From the NCBI GenBank assembly GCA_025350945.1, contig JANXWW010000044.1, positions 1 through 16,321 of the forward strand: 16,321 bases of DNA, read 5' to 3'. This stretch comes from Burkholderiales bacterium. GTDB lineage: Bacteria; Pseudomonadota; Gammaproteobacteria; Burkholderiales; Usitatibacteraceae. The translations under genes and the position numbers were made by a program. This document shows positions 1 through 7,197 of the stretch, one piece after another (within the stretch, counting starts at the first letter, position 1; each line of letters begins with the position of its first letter). The notes beneath the pieces are model-generated. The model had not been told where the DNA came from. It searched no databases and was given only the letters and a program-made list of their open reading frames with translations.

Positions 1-258
1 TTCGTAAAGATGGGTGGATTTCCCGATCAGCCGCTCATGGAAGACGTGGCTTTTTGTTCACGCATGCAGGGTGTATCGCGTCCGCATTGCCTCGCGGCAC
101 GTATCATCACATCGGGCCGTCGCTGGGAAAAGCATGGCGTATGGCGCACCATTTTTTTAATGTGGTGGTTGCGATTAAAATATTTTATGGGTGCCGATCC
201 TGTCCAGTTGCATCGTATGTACTATGACCCCCGCTTGAGCAAGCAGAGTGGAAAATAA
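1..258 (+). CDS. TIGR04283-type family 2 glycosyltransferase, C-terminal fragment
   Basis: The reading frame is open from the first base of the window, so only the last 85 codons of this gene are present. The visible part starts FVKMGGFPDQPLMEDVAF, the acceptor-side segment with the acidic ED motif typical of GT-A family 2 enzymes of the TIGR04283 subfamily. It continues with the SGRRWEKHGVWRTI segment and a hydrophobic, aromatic stretch (FLMWWLRLKYFMG), which may associate with the membrane. The protein probably transfers a sugar from a nucleotide donor; acceptor and donor are unknown. Its stop overlaps the GTG start of the next gene by 11 bp. Pairing with a TIGR04282/DUF2064 protein is a recurrent arrangement. 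The family assignment rests on recalled motif patterns; the catalytic N-terminal half lies outside the window. Confidence 0.85.
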   Translation, partial: FVKMGGFPDQPLMEDVAFCSRMQGVSRPHCLAARIITSGRRWEKHGVWRTIFLMWWLRLKYFMGADPVQLHRMYYDPRLSKQSGK

Positions 259-883
259 TTTCGTGGTCATTGTCTTTGCCAAAGCGCCTGTTCCGGGCGA
301 GGCCAAAACGCGCCTGATTCCGGCCATTGGTGCTGCACAGGCCGCGCTGATGCACGCTGCACTGACCGAGCGCGCCATCGTGACGGCACAGCATTCGTCG
401 GCAGACGATGTGGAGCTTTGCTGCACGCCAAATTCTGGCGAAGCATTTTTTCAGTATTGCGCAGAAGATTTTGCTGTGTCGCTGACCGAGCAGGGCGATG
501 GTGATTTGGGTCAGCGCATGCTACGCGCGTTGAACTCGGCATTGGCCTATATCGAGAAGGTCATCATCATCGGTGCGGACTGTCCTGCGCTCACGGCGAA
601 ACATATTCAGAACGCGACCAAGGCTTTAAGCAAGGCTGAAATTGTGCTGATGCCTGCCGAGGATGGCGGCTACGTGTTGATCGGCGCAACACGAACGCAC
701 ATGAAAATGTTTGATGGCATTCACTGGGGCACGAGCACCGTGCTGGCTGAACAACACCGGAATTTAATTGCGTGCGGACTGACCCTGATCGAAACCGAGA
801 CGCTGTGGGATGTTGACCGGCCCGAAGATCTGGTGCGCCTTAAATCGCTCAAGCCACCACTCGAATTTTTTTGGCCTGAATGA
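248..883 (+). CDS. TIGR04282/DUF2064 family glycosyltransferase
   Basis: A 211-residue protein, full length for the DUF2064/TIGR04282 family, which databases often name 'arsenosugar biosynthesis glycosyltransferase'. The N-terminal block VIVFAKAPVPGEAKTRL (about residues 7-23) is the family signature and resembles the nucleotide-binding start of GT-A nucleotidyl or glycosyl transferases. GADCPALT (about 113-120) supplies the DxP-type core, and PAEDGGYVLIG (about 136-146) is a second conserved block. The start is GTG at 248, inside the end of the upstream glycosyltransferase gene; this gives the expected N-terminus with no extension. The 3' end overlaps the next gene by ATGA. The coupling suggests both glycosyltransferases act on one glycoconjugate or small-molecule glycoside. 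Arsenic involvement is known only by family association; no ars gene is visible here. Confidence 0.88.
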   Translation: MENNFVVIVFAKAPVPGEAKTRLIPAIGAAQAALMHAALTERAIVTAQHSSADDVELCCTPNSGEAFFQYCAEDFAVSLTEQGDGDLGQRMLRALNSALAYIEKVIIIGADCPALTAKHIQNATKALSKAEIVLMPAEDGGYVLIGATRTHMKMFDGIHWGTSTVLAEQHRNLIACGLTLIETETLWDVDRPEDLVRLKSLKPPLEFFWPE

Positions 884-1611
884 AAAAAATATTGCTGTAT
901 TTCACTCTTGTTTTAGTCTCGTCCGGTTTGTATGCCGATAGTTTGGTGCCGTTATTTTCAGCATTAAAACCAGGTCAATTGTTGCCCAAGCCATTCAATT
1001 TTATCGCCTTGCCCAAGATTAAACATAACGCGGTTTCATTGGTGGATGACGCAGTTGATAACCAACACGCTACCGTATTAAAAATTGAATCTGACAATTC
1101 AGCAGGCAGTATCGGCATTCCGCTCAAGGCCACGCGGGAAGCGGGAAACGTAACGCTGCAATGGCAATGGAAAATAAATCGGATGCTGGAAAAAGCCGAC
1201 ATGTCGGCGAAAACCGGCGACGATTTTGCAGCCCGCGTGTACGTTTTTTTTGATGTGCCGCTGGAATCTCTTTCATTCCTAGATCGCAGCAAAATCCGCA
1301 TCGCGCGCGCCATTGTCGGTGCGGATGTGCCAACGGCGGCGCTCTGTTATGTATGGGATAACACGCATGCCGTTGGCCACACGCAGTGGAGCCCGTATAC
1401 CAATCGCGTGCGCAAAATCGTGCTGCAAACGGGTGCGGCCAATGTCAATAAATGGATGAAAGAATCGCGTGATGTGGCGACTGATTTCAAAGCCGCGTTT
1501 GGCACCGATGCGCCCGCTGTTACGGGTGTTGCCGTGGGCAACGATACCGACAACACCGATGAAGTCGTCACAACCTGGTTTGGCGACGTTAAATTCATCA
1601 AGCCGTTGTGA
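880..1611 (+). CDS. DUF3047 domain protein, predicted secreted
   Basis: A 243-residue protein with a clear Sec-type signal peptide: MKK, then a hydrophobic core ILLYFTLVLVSSG, with likely cleavage after LYA at residue 19. The mature part matches the DUF3047 pattern I know: a beta-rich N-terminal half, the DDFAARVYVFFD segment (about residues 112-123), LCYVWDN near 156-162 with HTQWSPYTNRVRKIVLQTG following, RDVATDF, and a GVAVGNDTDNTDE...TWFGDVKF ending. The function of DUF3047 is not established to my knowledge. The NDTDNTDE stretch is acidic and could bind a metal, but that is a guess. The start codon overlaps the stop of the upstream glycosyltransferase (ATGA), so the two are translationally coupled. 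The gene sits 10 bp before an oxidoreductase gene in the same operon. Confidence 0.85.
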   Translation: MKKILLYFTLVLVSSGLYADSLVPLFSALKPGQLLPKPFNFIALPKIKHNAVSLVDDAVDNQHATVLKIESDNSAGSIGIPLKATREAGNVTLQWQWKINRMLEKADMSAKTGDDFAARVYVFFDVPLESLSFLDRSKIRIARAIVGADVPTAALCYVWDNTHAVGHTQWSPYTNRVRKIVLQTGAANVNKWMKESRDVATDFKAAFGTDAPAVTGVAVGNDTDNTDEVVTTWFGDVKFIKPL

Positions 1612-1621
1612 GTAAAAGATA

Positions 1622-2710
1622 TTGAAAAAATTATTGCTGTTGGGTGGCGGCCATGCGCATGTGCATGTGCTGAAATCGTTAGTAGACGCACCGCTCCGCG
1701 ATGTTGAAATCACCCTCATTTCACCCTATGCGCGGCAAGTTTATTCAGGCATGTTGCCCGGTTGGGTGGCGGGACATTACACGATTAATGAATGCGTGAT
1801 TCCCTTGTCGCCATTGGCGAAAAAAGCGGGTGCGATATTTCACCAAAGTGCGGCCGATGGCATCGACTTGCAGCGCAACATCGTGCATTGCACTGATGGC
1901 AGTAAAATTTTGTTTGACGTACTCGCCATCGACACCGGCCCGGTTGCCAATCTCGACATGATCCCCGGCGCGCAGGACAACGCGATTGCAATTCGGCCAA
2001 TTGAATCGTTTATCGATTCGATTGCTAAAATCAAAAGCCAGGTTGAAGTGCGACGCAGCACGCATATCGCCTTTATCGGTGCGGGTGCAGGCGGCGTGGA
2101 ATTAGCACTGGCGATGCGTCATACATTTGGCAATCGCGTCGAGATTACTTTAATCTCAGCAGAGAACACGCTACCCGGAAAAGTCGGTGAACGTCTCGTG
2201 CGCCACTTGCAGGCGCGCGGCGTGAATCTGATTCCGAATGAAACTGCCGCGCGTGTAGCACCCGGTGCGGTGTTGCTCGAATCTGCGCGGGTCGTCAGCG
2301 CCGACATCATCATTATCGCTACCGGCACCGCCGCCGCTGCGTGGCCGCGTGATGCCGGGCTCACAACGGATGCGCGCGGATTTATTGCGGTCAATGATTT
2401 TTTGCAATCCACTTCGCACCCGCATGTCTTTGCGGCTGGCGATTGCGCGACGATGATGAATTTCGCGCGGCCAAAATCAGGCGTGTATGCCGTACGCGCT
2501 GGCCCGCCGCTCGCAGAAAATTTGCGGCGTTTTATTCGTGGTGAGCCCCTTAAATCTTACCGGCCGCAAAAACGCTCTCTGTATCTGGTCAGTACCGGCG
2601 ATAAATATGCGATTGCCTCGTGGGGCAATGTGGCGATTGAAGGCGAGTGGGTGTGGCGGTGGAAGGATAAGATTGATTGTGGGTTTATGGCGAAATATGC
2701 ACTTAGCTGA
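1622..2710 (+). CDS. FAD-dependent pyridine nucleotide-disulfide oxidoreductase, TIGR03169 (SelD N-terminal-like) type
   Basis: A 362-residue two-dinucleotide-binding flavoprotein related to type II NADH dehydrogenases and to the oxidoreductase domain often fused or adjacent to SelD (TIGR03169). The N-terminal FAD site is MKKLLLLGGGHAHVHVLKSL, with the family's GGGHAH variant of the Rossmann motif. The NAD(P) site is FIGAGAGGVELALAM (about residues 143-157). The C-terminal FAD motif HVFAAGDCA is near residues 266-274. No redox CxxC pair is visible, so it is not a classical disulfide reductase. The start is TTG at 1622, nine bases after a GTGAG at the preceding stop; no in-frame ATG gives the complete Rossmann fold. 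It is the last gene of the plus-strand operon. The physiological electron acceptor cannot be told. selD is not in the window, so the link to selenium is weak here. Confidence 0.85.
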   Translation: MKKLLLLGGGHAHVHVLKSLVDAPLRDVEITLISPYARQVYSGMLPGWVAGHYTINECVIPLSPLAKKAGAIFHQSAADGIDLQRNIVHCTDGSKILFDVLAIDTGPVANLDMIPGAQDNAIAIRPIESFIDSIAKIKSQVEVRRSTHIAFIGAGAGGVELALAMRHTFGNRVEITLISAENTLPGKVGERLVRHLQARGVNLIPNETAARVAPGAVLLESARVVSADIIIIATGTAAAAWPRDAGLTTDARGFIAVNDFLQSTSHPHVFAAGDCATMMNFARPKSGVYAVRAGPPLAENLRRFIRGEPLKSYRPQKRSLYLVSTGDKYAIASWGNVAIEGEWVWRWKDKIDCGFMAKYALS

Positions 2711-2722
2711 CGAATCCTGACT

Positions 2723-3309
2723 TCAAATTTTCACTGAAAATGCATTGCTCACGCTAAGGAAATTCGCCCCTGCAATATAGTGCAGCGTCTGCAAATCGGC
2801 ATCGGTCGTGTCATCATATTGCCAGTGTCCATCGCGAAAAACACGGCTATCCGCGTGTGCTGCGATCACCTCGCCGATGAAAAGATCATAGGCAGTTGGT
2901 TATGCGGCTCGTTGATCACCTTGCGCTCCAGCCACCCCACGCAGCCGGCAACAAGGTGTGCTGCGACTCTGTTGGCGGCAAATGTATCAATACCAAATGC
3001 GTCGAATTTATTGATCTTGCACACACTTGCACCGCCGACTTGCAAAGTCTGTTTGGCGATTTTGCGTGCTGGCACACTGAGCACAAACTCGCCGGAGCGT
3101 TCCACCAGCGCGCGCGTAAGCGTGGATTTGTCAATCACCACGCATACTTTTGCTGGCGTAAAATCCAACCCCATATTCCAGGCTGCAGCCGTTACATTCT
3201 GCCGGCCATCGTGTGCGCTACTGACCAGGACAGTCGGGCCATGGTTAATAAGGCGGTAAGCTTTAGGCAGCTCAACTTCATGAATAAAATTGGGGCGTGA
3301 GAGATGCAT
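2723..3309 (-). pseudogene. Flavin reductase-like (FMN-binding split barrel) gene with a one-base frameshift
   Basis: The minus-strand frame from ATG at 3309 encodes a flavin reductase-domain protein: MHLSRPNFIHEVELPKAYRL, SAHDGRQNVTAAAWNMGLDF (FMN-site region), VVIDKSTLTRALVERSGEF and VGWLERKVINEPHNQ. It then runs into LPMIFSSAR and a stop at 2866. Shifting frame by one base at about 2894-2896 restores the continuation AYDLFIGEVIAAHADSR, then VFRDGHWQYDDTTDADLQTL and HYIAGANFL, ending at a TGA at 2723-2725. This tail is what the family is expected to have, and the rebuilt product is about 195 residues. So one base has been lost (or two gained); no other lesion is visible. It could be a recent pseudogene, a sequencing or assembly error, or, less likely, a translational frameshift. 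It is the last gene after rph (88 bp gap) and ends 12 bp from the converging oxidoreductase gene. Confidence 0.85.
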
Positions 3310-3374
3310 ATGAATAGCGTAATTGGGTTTGAAAAGTTGTGTATTGACGGCTACTTACAAACAAAAATGGCTGA

Positions 3375-3398
3375 AAACACCCGCCCGTATTGGGGTTT
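3375..3398 (-). terminator. Weak hairpin at the rph stop codon, possible terminator
   Basis: Read on the minus strand, AAACCCC (3398-3392) can pair with GGG-T-GTTT (3382-3375), with one bulged base and a nine-base loop. A T-rich stretch (ATTTTTGTTTG) follows after seven bases. The hairpin begins at the last base of the rph stop. It may attenuate transcription into the flavin reductase gene. The bulge and the displaced T-run make it a weak candidate. Confidence 0.3.
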
Positions 3399-4120
3399 CA
3401 AGATAATCCCAACGCTCGCCTCTGCGCAATCACCAGCTCACGAATACCCGCATCCGCCAGCGCCACCAGCGCATCCATGTCTGCGCGTGAAAACGGTGTG
3501 CCCTCCGCCGTGCCTTGAATTTCGATGAAGGCTCCGCTGCCGGTCATGACCACGTTCATGTCTGTCTCGCAGCTTGAATCTTCAATGTAATCAAGATCAA
3601 GTGCAGCACCATCAGCGCCAATGCCGACTGAAATGGCAGCGACGAAATCGTTGATGGGTGATTCGGTGATCAAACCTTTTTTAAGCAAGCCATTCACCGC
3701 ATCGTGGAGCGCGACGAACGCACCGGTGATCGATGCGCAGCGGGTGCCACCGTCGGCTTGCAGTACATCGCAATCAAGCGTGATCTGGCGTTCACCTAAT
3801 TTTTTCAAATCCACCACCGCGCGCAGGCTTCTACCGATCAGACGCTGAATTTCCTGCGTGCGCCCGGTCTGCTTGCCCCGCGCCGCTTCGCGATCACTAC
3901 GGGTATTGGTGGCGCGTGGCAGCATGCCGTATTCGGCGGTGACCCAGCCTTCGCCCGAGCCTTTTTTGTGTGGCGGAACGCGCTCTTCCACGCTGGCGGT
4001 GCATAGCACTTTGGTATCGCCCATCGCGATTAGCACGGAGCCTTCCGCGTGTTTGGTGAACTGGCGGGTGATGGTGATGGGGCGCAGTTGATTGTGGGTG
4101 CGGTTATTTAAGCGTGGCAT
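3398..4120 (-). CDS. rph: Ribonuclease PH
   Basis: A 240-residue phosphorolytic 3'-5' exoribonuclease that trims tRNA 3' ends and other RNA using inorganic phosphate; it normally forms a hexameric ring. The sequence is family-typical throughout: NQLRPITITRQFTKHAEGS at the start, VEERVPPHKKGSGEGWVTAEYGMLP, the arginine-rich TRSDREAARGKQTGRTQEIQ segment (RNA and phosphate binding), CDVLQADGGTRCASITGA and LDLDYIEDSSCETDMNVVM with the catalytic acidic residues. Length equals the usual 238-242. I take ATG at 4120; a TTG two codons upstream (4126) is also possible. It starts 17 bp after the PP2C gene stop, in one operon with kinase and phosphatase. In many Betaproteobacteria rdgB and hemW follow rph; here a flavin reductase-like gene does instead. 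Confidence 0.97.
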   Translation of the reverse strand: MPRLNNRTHNQLRPITITRQFTKHAEGSVLIAMGDTKVLCTASVEERVPPHKKGSGEGWVTAEYGMLPRATNTRSDREAARGKQTGRTQEIQRLIGRSLRAVVDLKKLGERQITLDCDVLQADGGTRCASITGAFVALHDAVNGLLKKGLITESPINDFVAAISVGIGADGAALDLDYIEDSSCETDMNVVMTGSGAFIEIQGTAEGTPFSRADMDALVALADAGIRELVIAQRRALGLS

Positions 4121-4137
4121 TTTCAACTTTTAAAAAG

Positions 4138-5055
4138 TTATTTTGAAACGCGTTTGATCGCGTCCTGAATTTCCTGAATCGCGGCTTCGATTTCCTCATC
4201 AGTCACATCGTCTTTAACGAGTGAAGCCTGCTGCGTAGTGTTGAGCGCAGAGGTGGTAAATCCATCCATGGGCGCGGTGATAGTGACCGTTGCGGGCGCT
4301 TCGAAATTGGGATCTTGATGCTCCCACGTAAGGCCGATTGCGGAAAGATTGTCTGACTCTGACCCGGCCTTGTCTTCGGCTTCAATCAATAATTTGGGCA
4401 CGAGATCAAGAATATTTTCGCGCAGCAAACGCGCGCCAATTTCATCAGAAGTAAGTGGCCCCCAAAATCCGTCGGTGGAGAGCAAAATCGTATCGCCTAC
4501 ATTCAGCTGCCAATCTTCAGACAACGTGATGGCGGGCGGCAATACACCGCCCAGACAGTTGTAAATTTTATTGCGGTCAGGATGCACCAGAGCTGCTTCG
4601 GGTGTGAGCAAGCCAGCGTCCATCAACTGCTGCACGCGCGAATGATCGAGGGTGGTGGTGGCGAGTGCGCCTTCGCGAAACACATATAGGCGCGAGTCCC
4701 CCGAGTGCGCCCAGCATGCTTTGCCGTTTTGCACGAGGCAGACAACAATGGTGGTGCGCGGGCATTCGAGCATCTGGTTTTCATCGGCGAAGGCCACAAT
4801 CGCCCGATGCGCGGATTGAATCGCGGACTCCAGAAACTCTTTGGGTCGACGCAGCATGCCGCGCGCACCTTCCTGCTGAAAGCGATTCGTAATGGTGTTG
4901 ACCGCAATCTCGGCCGCGATTTCGCCGCGCGCGTGACCGCCCATCCCATCGGCGATTACCATCAACAATACATCTTTGTTGTACGAGTAGGCGAGCCGAT
5001 CCTGATTGACCTTGCGGCCGCCGATATGACTGTCTTGAAAAATGGTGAAGCGCAT
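4138..5055 (-). CDS. PP2C-family Ser/Thr protein phosphatase
   Basis: A 305-residue PPM/PP2C phosphatase that hydrolyses phospho-Ser/Thr using two metal ions. All hallmark motifs are present: NQDR with D19, ADGMGGHARGE with metal ligand D36, PRTTIV at 99-104, AHSGDSRLY with D120, STDGFWG with D195 and SDNLS with D235. The catalytic domain fills about residues 1-245. The last 60 residues form a variable tail ending in an acidic, helix-forming stretch (DDVTDEEIEAAIQEIQDAI). No membrane segment is seen, so it is probably cytosolic. It follows the kinase gene by 30 bp and precedes rph by 17 bp. The adjacency implies it reverses phosphorylation by the neighbouring kinase. The Shine-Dalgarno is poor; the ATG at 5055 is followed at once by the conserved RFTIFQDSHIG start. 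Confidence 0.95.
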   Translation of the reverse strand: MRFTIFQDSHIGGRKVNQDRLAYSYNKDVLLMVIADGMGGHARGEIAAEIAVNTITNRFQQEGARGMLRRPKEFLESAIQSAHRAIVAFADENQMLECPRTTIVVCLVQNGKACWAHSGDSRLYVFREGALATTTLDHSRVQQLMDAGLLTPEAALVHPDRNKIYNCLGGVLPPAITLSEDWQLNVGDTILLSTDGFWGPLTSDEIGARLLRENILDLVPKLLIEAEDKAGSESDNLSAIGLTWEHQDPNFEAPATVTITAPMDGFTTSALNTTQQASLVKDDVTDEEIEAAIQEIQDAIKRVSK

Positions 5056-5085
5056 TTTTTATGTCTTGGTTTTAATTATGCGGGG

Positions 5086-6081
5086 TTAAAAAATTTTGCG
5101 ATTCAGTCGCACGCGCCAGCGTTCTGCAAATGTAGGCTCAGTTTCATTCATCGGATCTGCCAATTCCTCTAACTCGTCTTCTTCTGAAAAACTGGACAAA
5201 GGCGCATCTTTCATCAGCGCCTTCTGTAATTCAAACGCGGTCTGCGGGCGCTGTAGATGATCCAGTTTTAGACACCAATCGACCATCTCCAGCAAATCAT
5301 CTGAATACTGTTTGTAGTCCGCGCCTTTGAGCACAGCCAATTTATCTTCAATCACGCGATCACTGGCTGCGGGCGGATGCGAGCCGGAAATACAGCAATA
5401 GAGTGTCGCACCGACGGCGTAAATATCCGACCACGGCCCCATTTGATCAAAATTGCGATATTGCTCGGGTGCCGCATAGCCTGCGGTATACATCGGGCGT
5501 AATTTGGGCGCGTCGCTGGTCAGCGCTTGGCGCGCGGCACCGAAATCGAGCAGTACGGGCTTACCCTCCATCGTGATGTAGACATTGGCGGGCTTGATAT
5601 CGAGGTGCAGCAATTTTTTTGAATGCACTTCGCGCAAGCCATTTAGCAAATGTGTAAACATGCGGCGAATAAAACTTTCGGTGAATTCGTGGCGATGGCG
5701 CGAAATATGGAATTGCAGGGTGCGGCCACGCACATATTGCATGACCATGTAGACGGTTTCATTGGCACGGAAAAAATTTTCAACGCGCACAATATTGGGA
5801 TGCGAAATGGTGGCCAGTGAACGACCTTCTTCAAAAAAGCATTTCAGCCCGTGGCGGAATACAGCAAGGTTCTCGTCAGAATTGACCTGCACTTCTGCGC
5901 CGTCGTGTTCGTTGCGCAGCACCAGCGCAGACGGTAAATATTCCTTAATCGCCACTGGCGTACCAAATTCATCGCGCGCCAAATACACAATCGAAAATCC
6001 GCCCGAAGAGAGCAGCTTTTCGATTTTGTAATTTTGCAGTTGGTAGCCGTCAGGCAGCGGTTGATTGGATTGAGTTGCCAT
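5086..6081 (-). CDS. Hanks-type Ser/Thr protein kinase, soluble, non-RD (HLD) type
   Basis: A 331-residue eukaryotic-like protein kinase. Counting from the ATG at 6081: glycine-loop region LLSSGGFSIVYLA (23-35), beta-3 lysine K46 in AIKEYLP, candidate helix-C glutamate E84/E85, catalytic loop HLDIKPANV (159-167) with D161 and N166, DFG at 179-181, the YTAGYAAPEQY activation and substrate segment, and SDIYAVG. The kinase domain spans about residues 18-285. A short acidic tail (SSFSEEDELEELADP) and a basic end follow. There is no transmembrane helix and no PASTA or TPR domain, so it is a cytosolic kinase. Two oddities: the loop is SSGGFS, not GxGxxG, and the HRD arginine is leucine. A GTG at 6105 would add eight residues; the ATG start is preferred. 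It leads a kinase-phosphatase-rph operon. Confidence 0.95.
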   Translation of the reverse strand: MATQSNQPLPDGYQLQNYKIEKLLSSGGFSIVYLARDEFGTPVAIKEYLPSALVLRNEHDGAEVQVNSDENLAVFRHGLKCFFEEGRSLATISHPNIVRVENFFRANETVYMVMQYVRGRTLQFHISRHRHEFTESFIRRMFTHLLNGLREVHSKKLLHLDIKPANVYITMEGKPVLLDFGAARQALTSDAPKLRPMYTAGYAAPEQYRNFDQMGPWSDIYAVGATLYCCISGSHPPAASDRVIEDKLAVLKGADYKQYSDDLLEMVDWCLKLDHLQRPQTAFELQKALMKDAPLSSFSEEDELEELADPMNETEPTFAERWRVRLNRKIF

Positions 6082-6116
6082 TTTTTCGTAAAAGAGGCCG
6101 ACCACGCATCAAGGGC

Positions 6117-6188
6117 GGCGAGGTCTTTGATGCCTAAGCTATAATTCTTGCGCGTTGTGGTGCGGATGTAAAGACGACAATGTAAAGA
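6117..6188. promoter_or_regulatory. Divergent promoter region between the kinase operon and yicC
   Basis: The 240-bp gap between the kinase start (6081) and yicC (6322) has no gene. On the plus strand a perfect TATAAT lies at 6140-6145; no good -35 sits 16-18 bp upstream, so it is incomplete evidence. On the minus strand TTTACA (6172-6167) is 17 bp from AAGAAT (6149-6144), a plausible promoter for the kinase operon overlapping the plus-strand -10. ATGTAAAGA occurs twice (6166-6174 and 6180-6188), spaced 14 bp start to start. The minus-strand -35 lies inside the first copy. The rest of the gap (6189-6321) shows nothing I can name and would be the long untranslated leader of yicC. Confidence 0.4.
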
Positions 6189-6321
6189 AATTCAATTGAT
6201 GTCCGAAGCTCTGTTTGTTGCGTTTCTTGTGCGTTCTAATTTTCCATATTGTTTCTCGATGACTGTTTTTAGCACAAGCGCGCCATTTCAGCCCCGTTTT
6301 CACTCCTGATCTTAAATTGCC

Positions 6322-7194
6322 ATGACCACATCTGTTGCCAGTATGACCGGATTTGCCTCTGTAAGCGGCGAAGTGCCGGGCGGACGATTCCAGCTTGAAT
6401 TAAAGTCAGTAAACCATCGCTACCTCGAATTTCAAACGCGAATGCCCGAAGACTTGCGCTCCCTTGAACATATTATGCGCGAGCTGGTGGCGGGGAAGCT
6501 AGTCCGCGGCAAAGTCGATTGCCGAGTGCAGTTCACGCCGGTCGCCACGCGCGAGGCATTTTCGCCCAATGAGGCAGCATTGACCGCGCTGGCCGACATG
6601 CAGACTGCGATCAAGGCAAAATTCGCCGCGCGTGAGCTTTCTGTGTGGGAAATCATGCATGCGCCGGGCGTGATGGCAGCGGAGGCCATGGGCACCGACG
6701 AGGCCAAGGAAAAATTGCTCGCGCTGTTGCGAAAGGCAATTGATGAGCTGAACGCCACCCGAGCGCGCGAGGGCGAAAAGCTCGCCGAAATGCTGACGGA
6801 ACGGCTTGACAAAATCAGTGCGCTCGTCAAACAAGTCACGCCCCTGATCCCGCAACTGGTTACGGCTTATCAGGAAAAATTAACGGCCAAACTAACCGAT
6901 GCATTCGCCGCTGCGGGCACTGATGAGCGGATCAAACAGGAAGTGGTGTTGTTCGCATCGCGTATTGACGTGGCTGAAGAATTAAACCGGCTCTCCACCC
7001 ACGTGACCGAGGTAAAGCGGGTGCTGAAAGGCGGCGGCACAGTCGGCAAGCGGCTGGATTTTTTGATGCAGGAGTTAAACCGCGAAGCCAATACACTGGG
7101 CTCAAAATCAGTGTCGACTGACGCGACCAATGTGTCGGTAGAACTAAAAGTGCTGATTGAGCAAATGCGCGAACAAATTCAAAACATTGAGTAG
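6322..7194 (+). CDS. yicC: YicC/YloC family endoribonuclease
   Basis: A 290-residue cytosolic protein of the YicC family, reported in E. coli to act in RNA turnover as an endoribonuclease; details of its substrates are limited. The N-terminal signature SMTGFASVSGEVPGGRFQLE, then VNHRYLEFQTRMPEDLRSLE, matches the YicC-like N domain (about residues 7-160). The C-terminal DUF1732 block carries EVVLFASRIDVAEELNRL and GKRLDFLMQELNREANTLGS, ending in a helix (VELKVLIEQMREQIQNIE). Length is normal for the family (about 290). ATG at 6322 places the SMTGFA motif near the N-terminus as expected. gmk follows after three bases, an arrangement conserved in proteobacteria. Confidence 0.96.
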   Translation: MTTSVASMTGFASVSGEVPGGRFQLELKSVNHRYLEFQTRMPEDLRSLEHIMRELVAGKLVRGKVDCRVQFTPVATREAFSPNEAALTALADMQTAIKAKFAARELSVWEIMHAPGVMAAEAMGTDEAKEKLLALLRKAIDELNATRAREGEKLAEMLTERLDKISALVKQVTPLIPQLVTAYQEKLTAKLTDAFAAAGTDERIKQEVVLFASRIDVAEELNRLSTHVTEVKRVLKGGGTVGKRLDFLMQELNREANTLGSKSVSTDATNVSVELKVLIEQMREQIQNIE

Positions 7195-7197
7195 GCG

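Noticed and set aside
2727..2741. ATTTTCACTGAAAAT near-palindrome between the converging genes as a terminator
   Set aside because: It is a short AT-rich stem with a three-base loop lying inside the restored flavin reductase tail, with no T-run suited to either strand.
2780..3300. Plus-strand open frames of 130-160 codons opposite the flavin reductase gene
   Set aside because: They are antisense to a recognisable family on the minus strand, lack family motifs and are cysteine/threonine-rich in the way shadow frames are.
6082..6105. A GTG start at 6105 for the kinase
   Set aside because: The eight added residues (VGLFYEK and onward) have no ribosome binding site; the ATG at 6081 gives the N-terminus expected of homologues.
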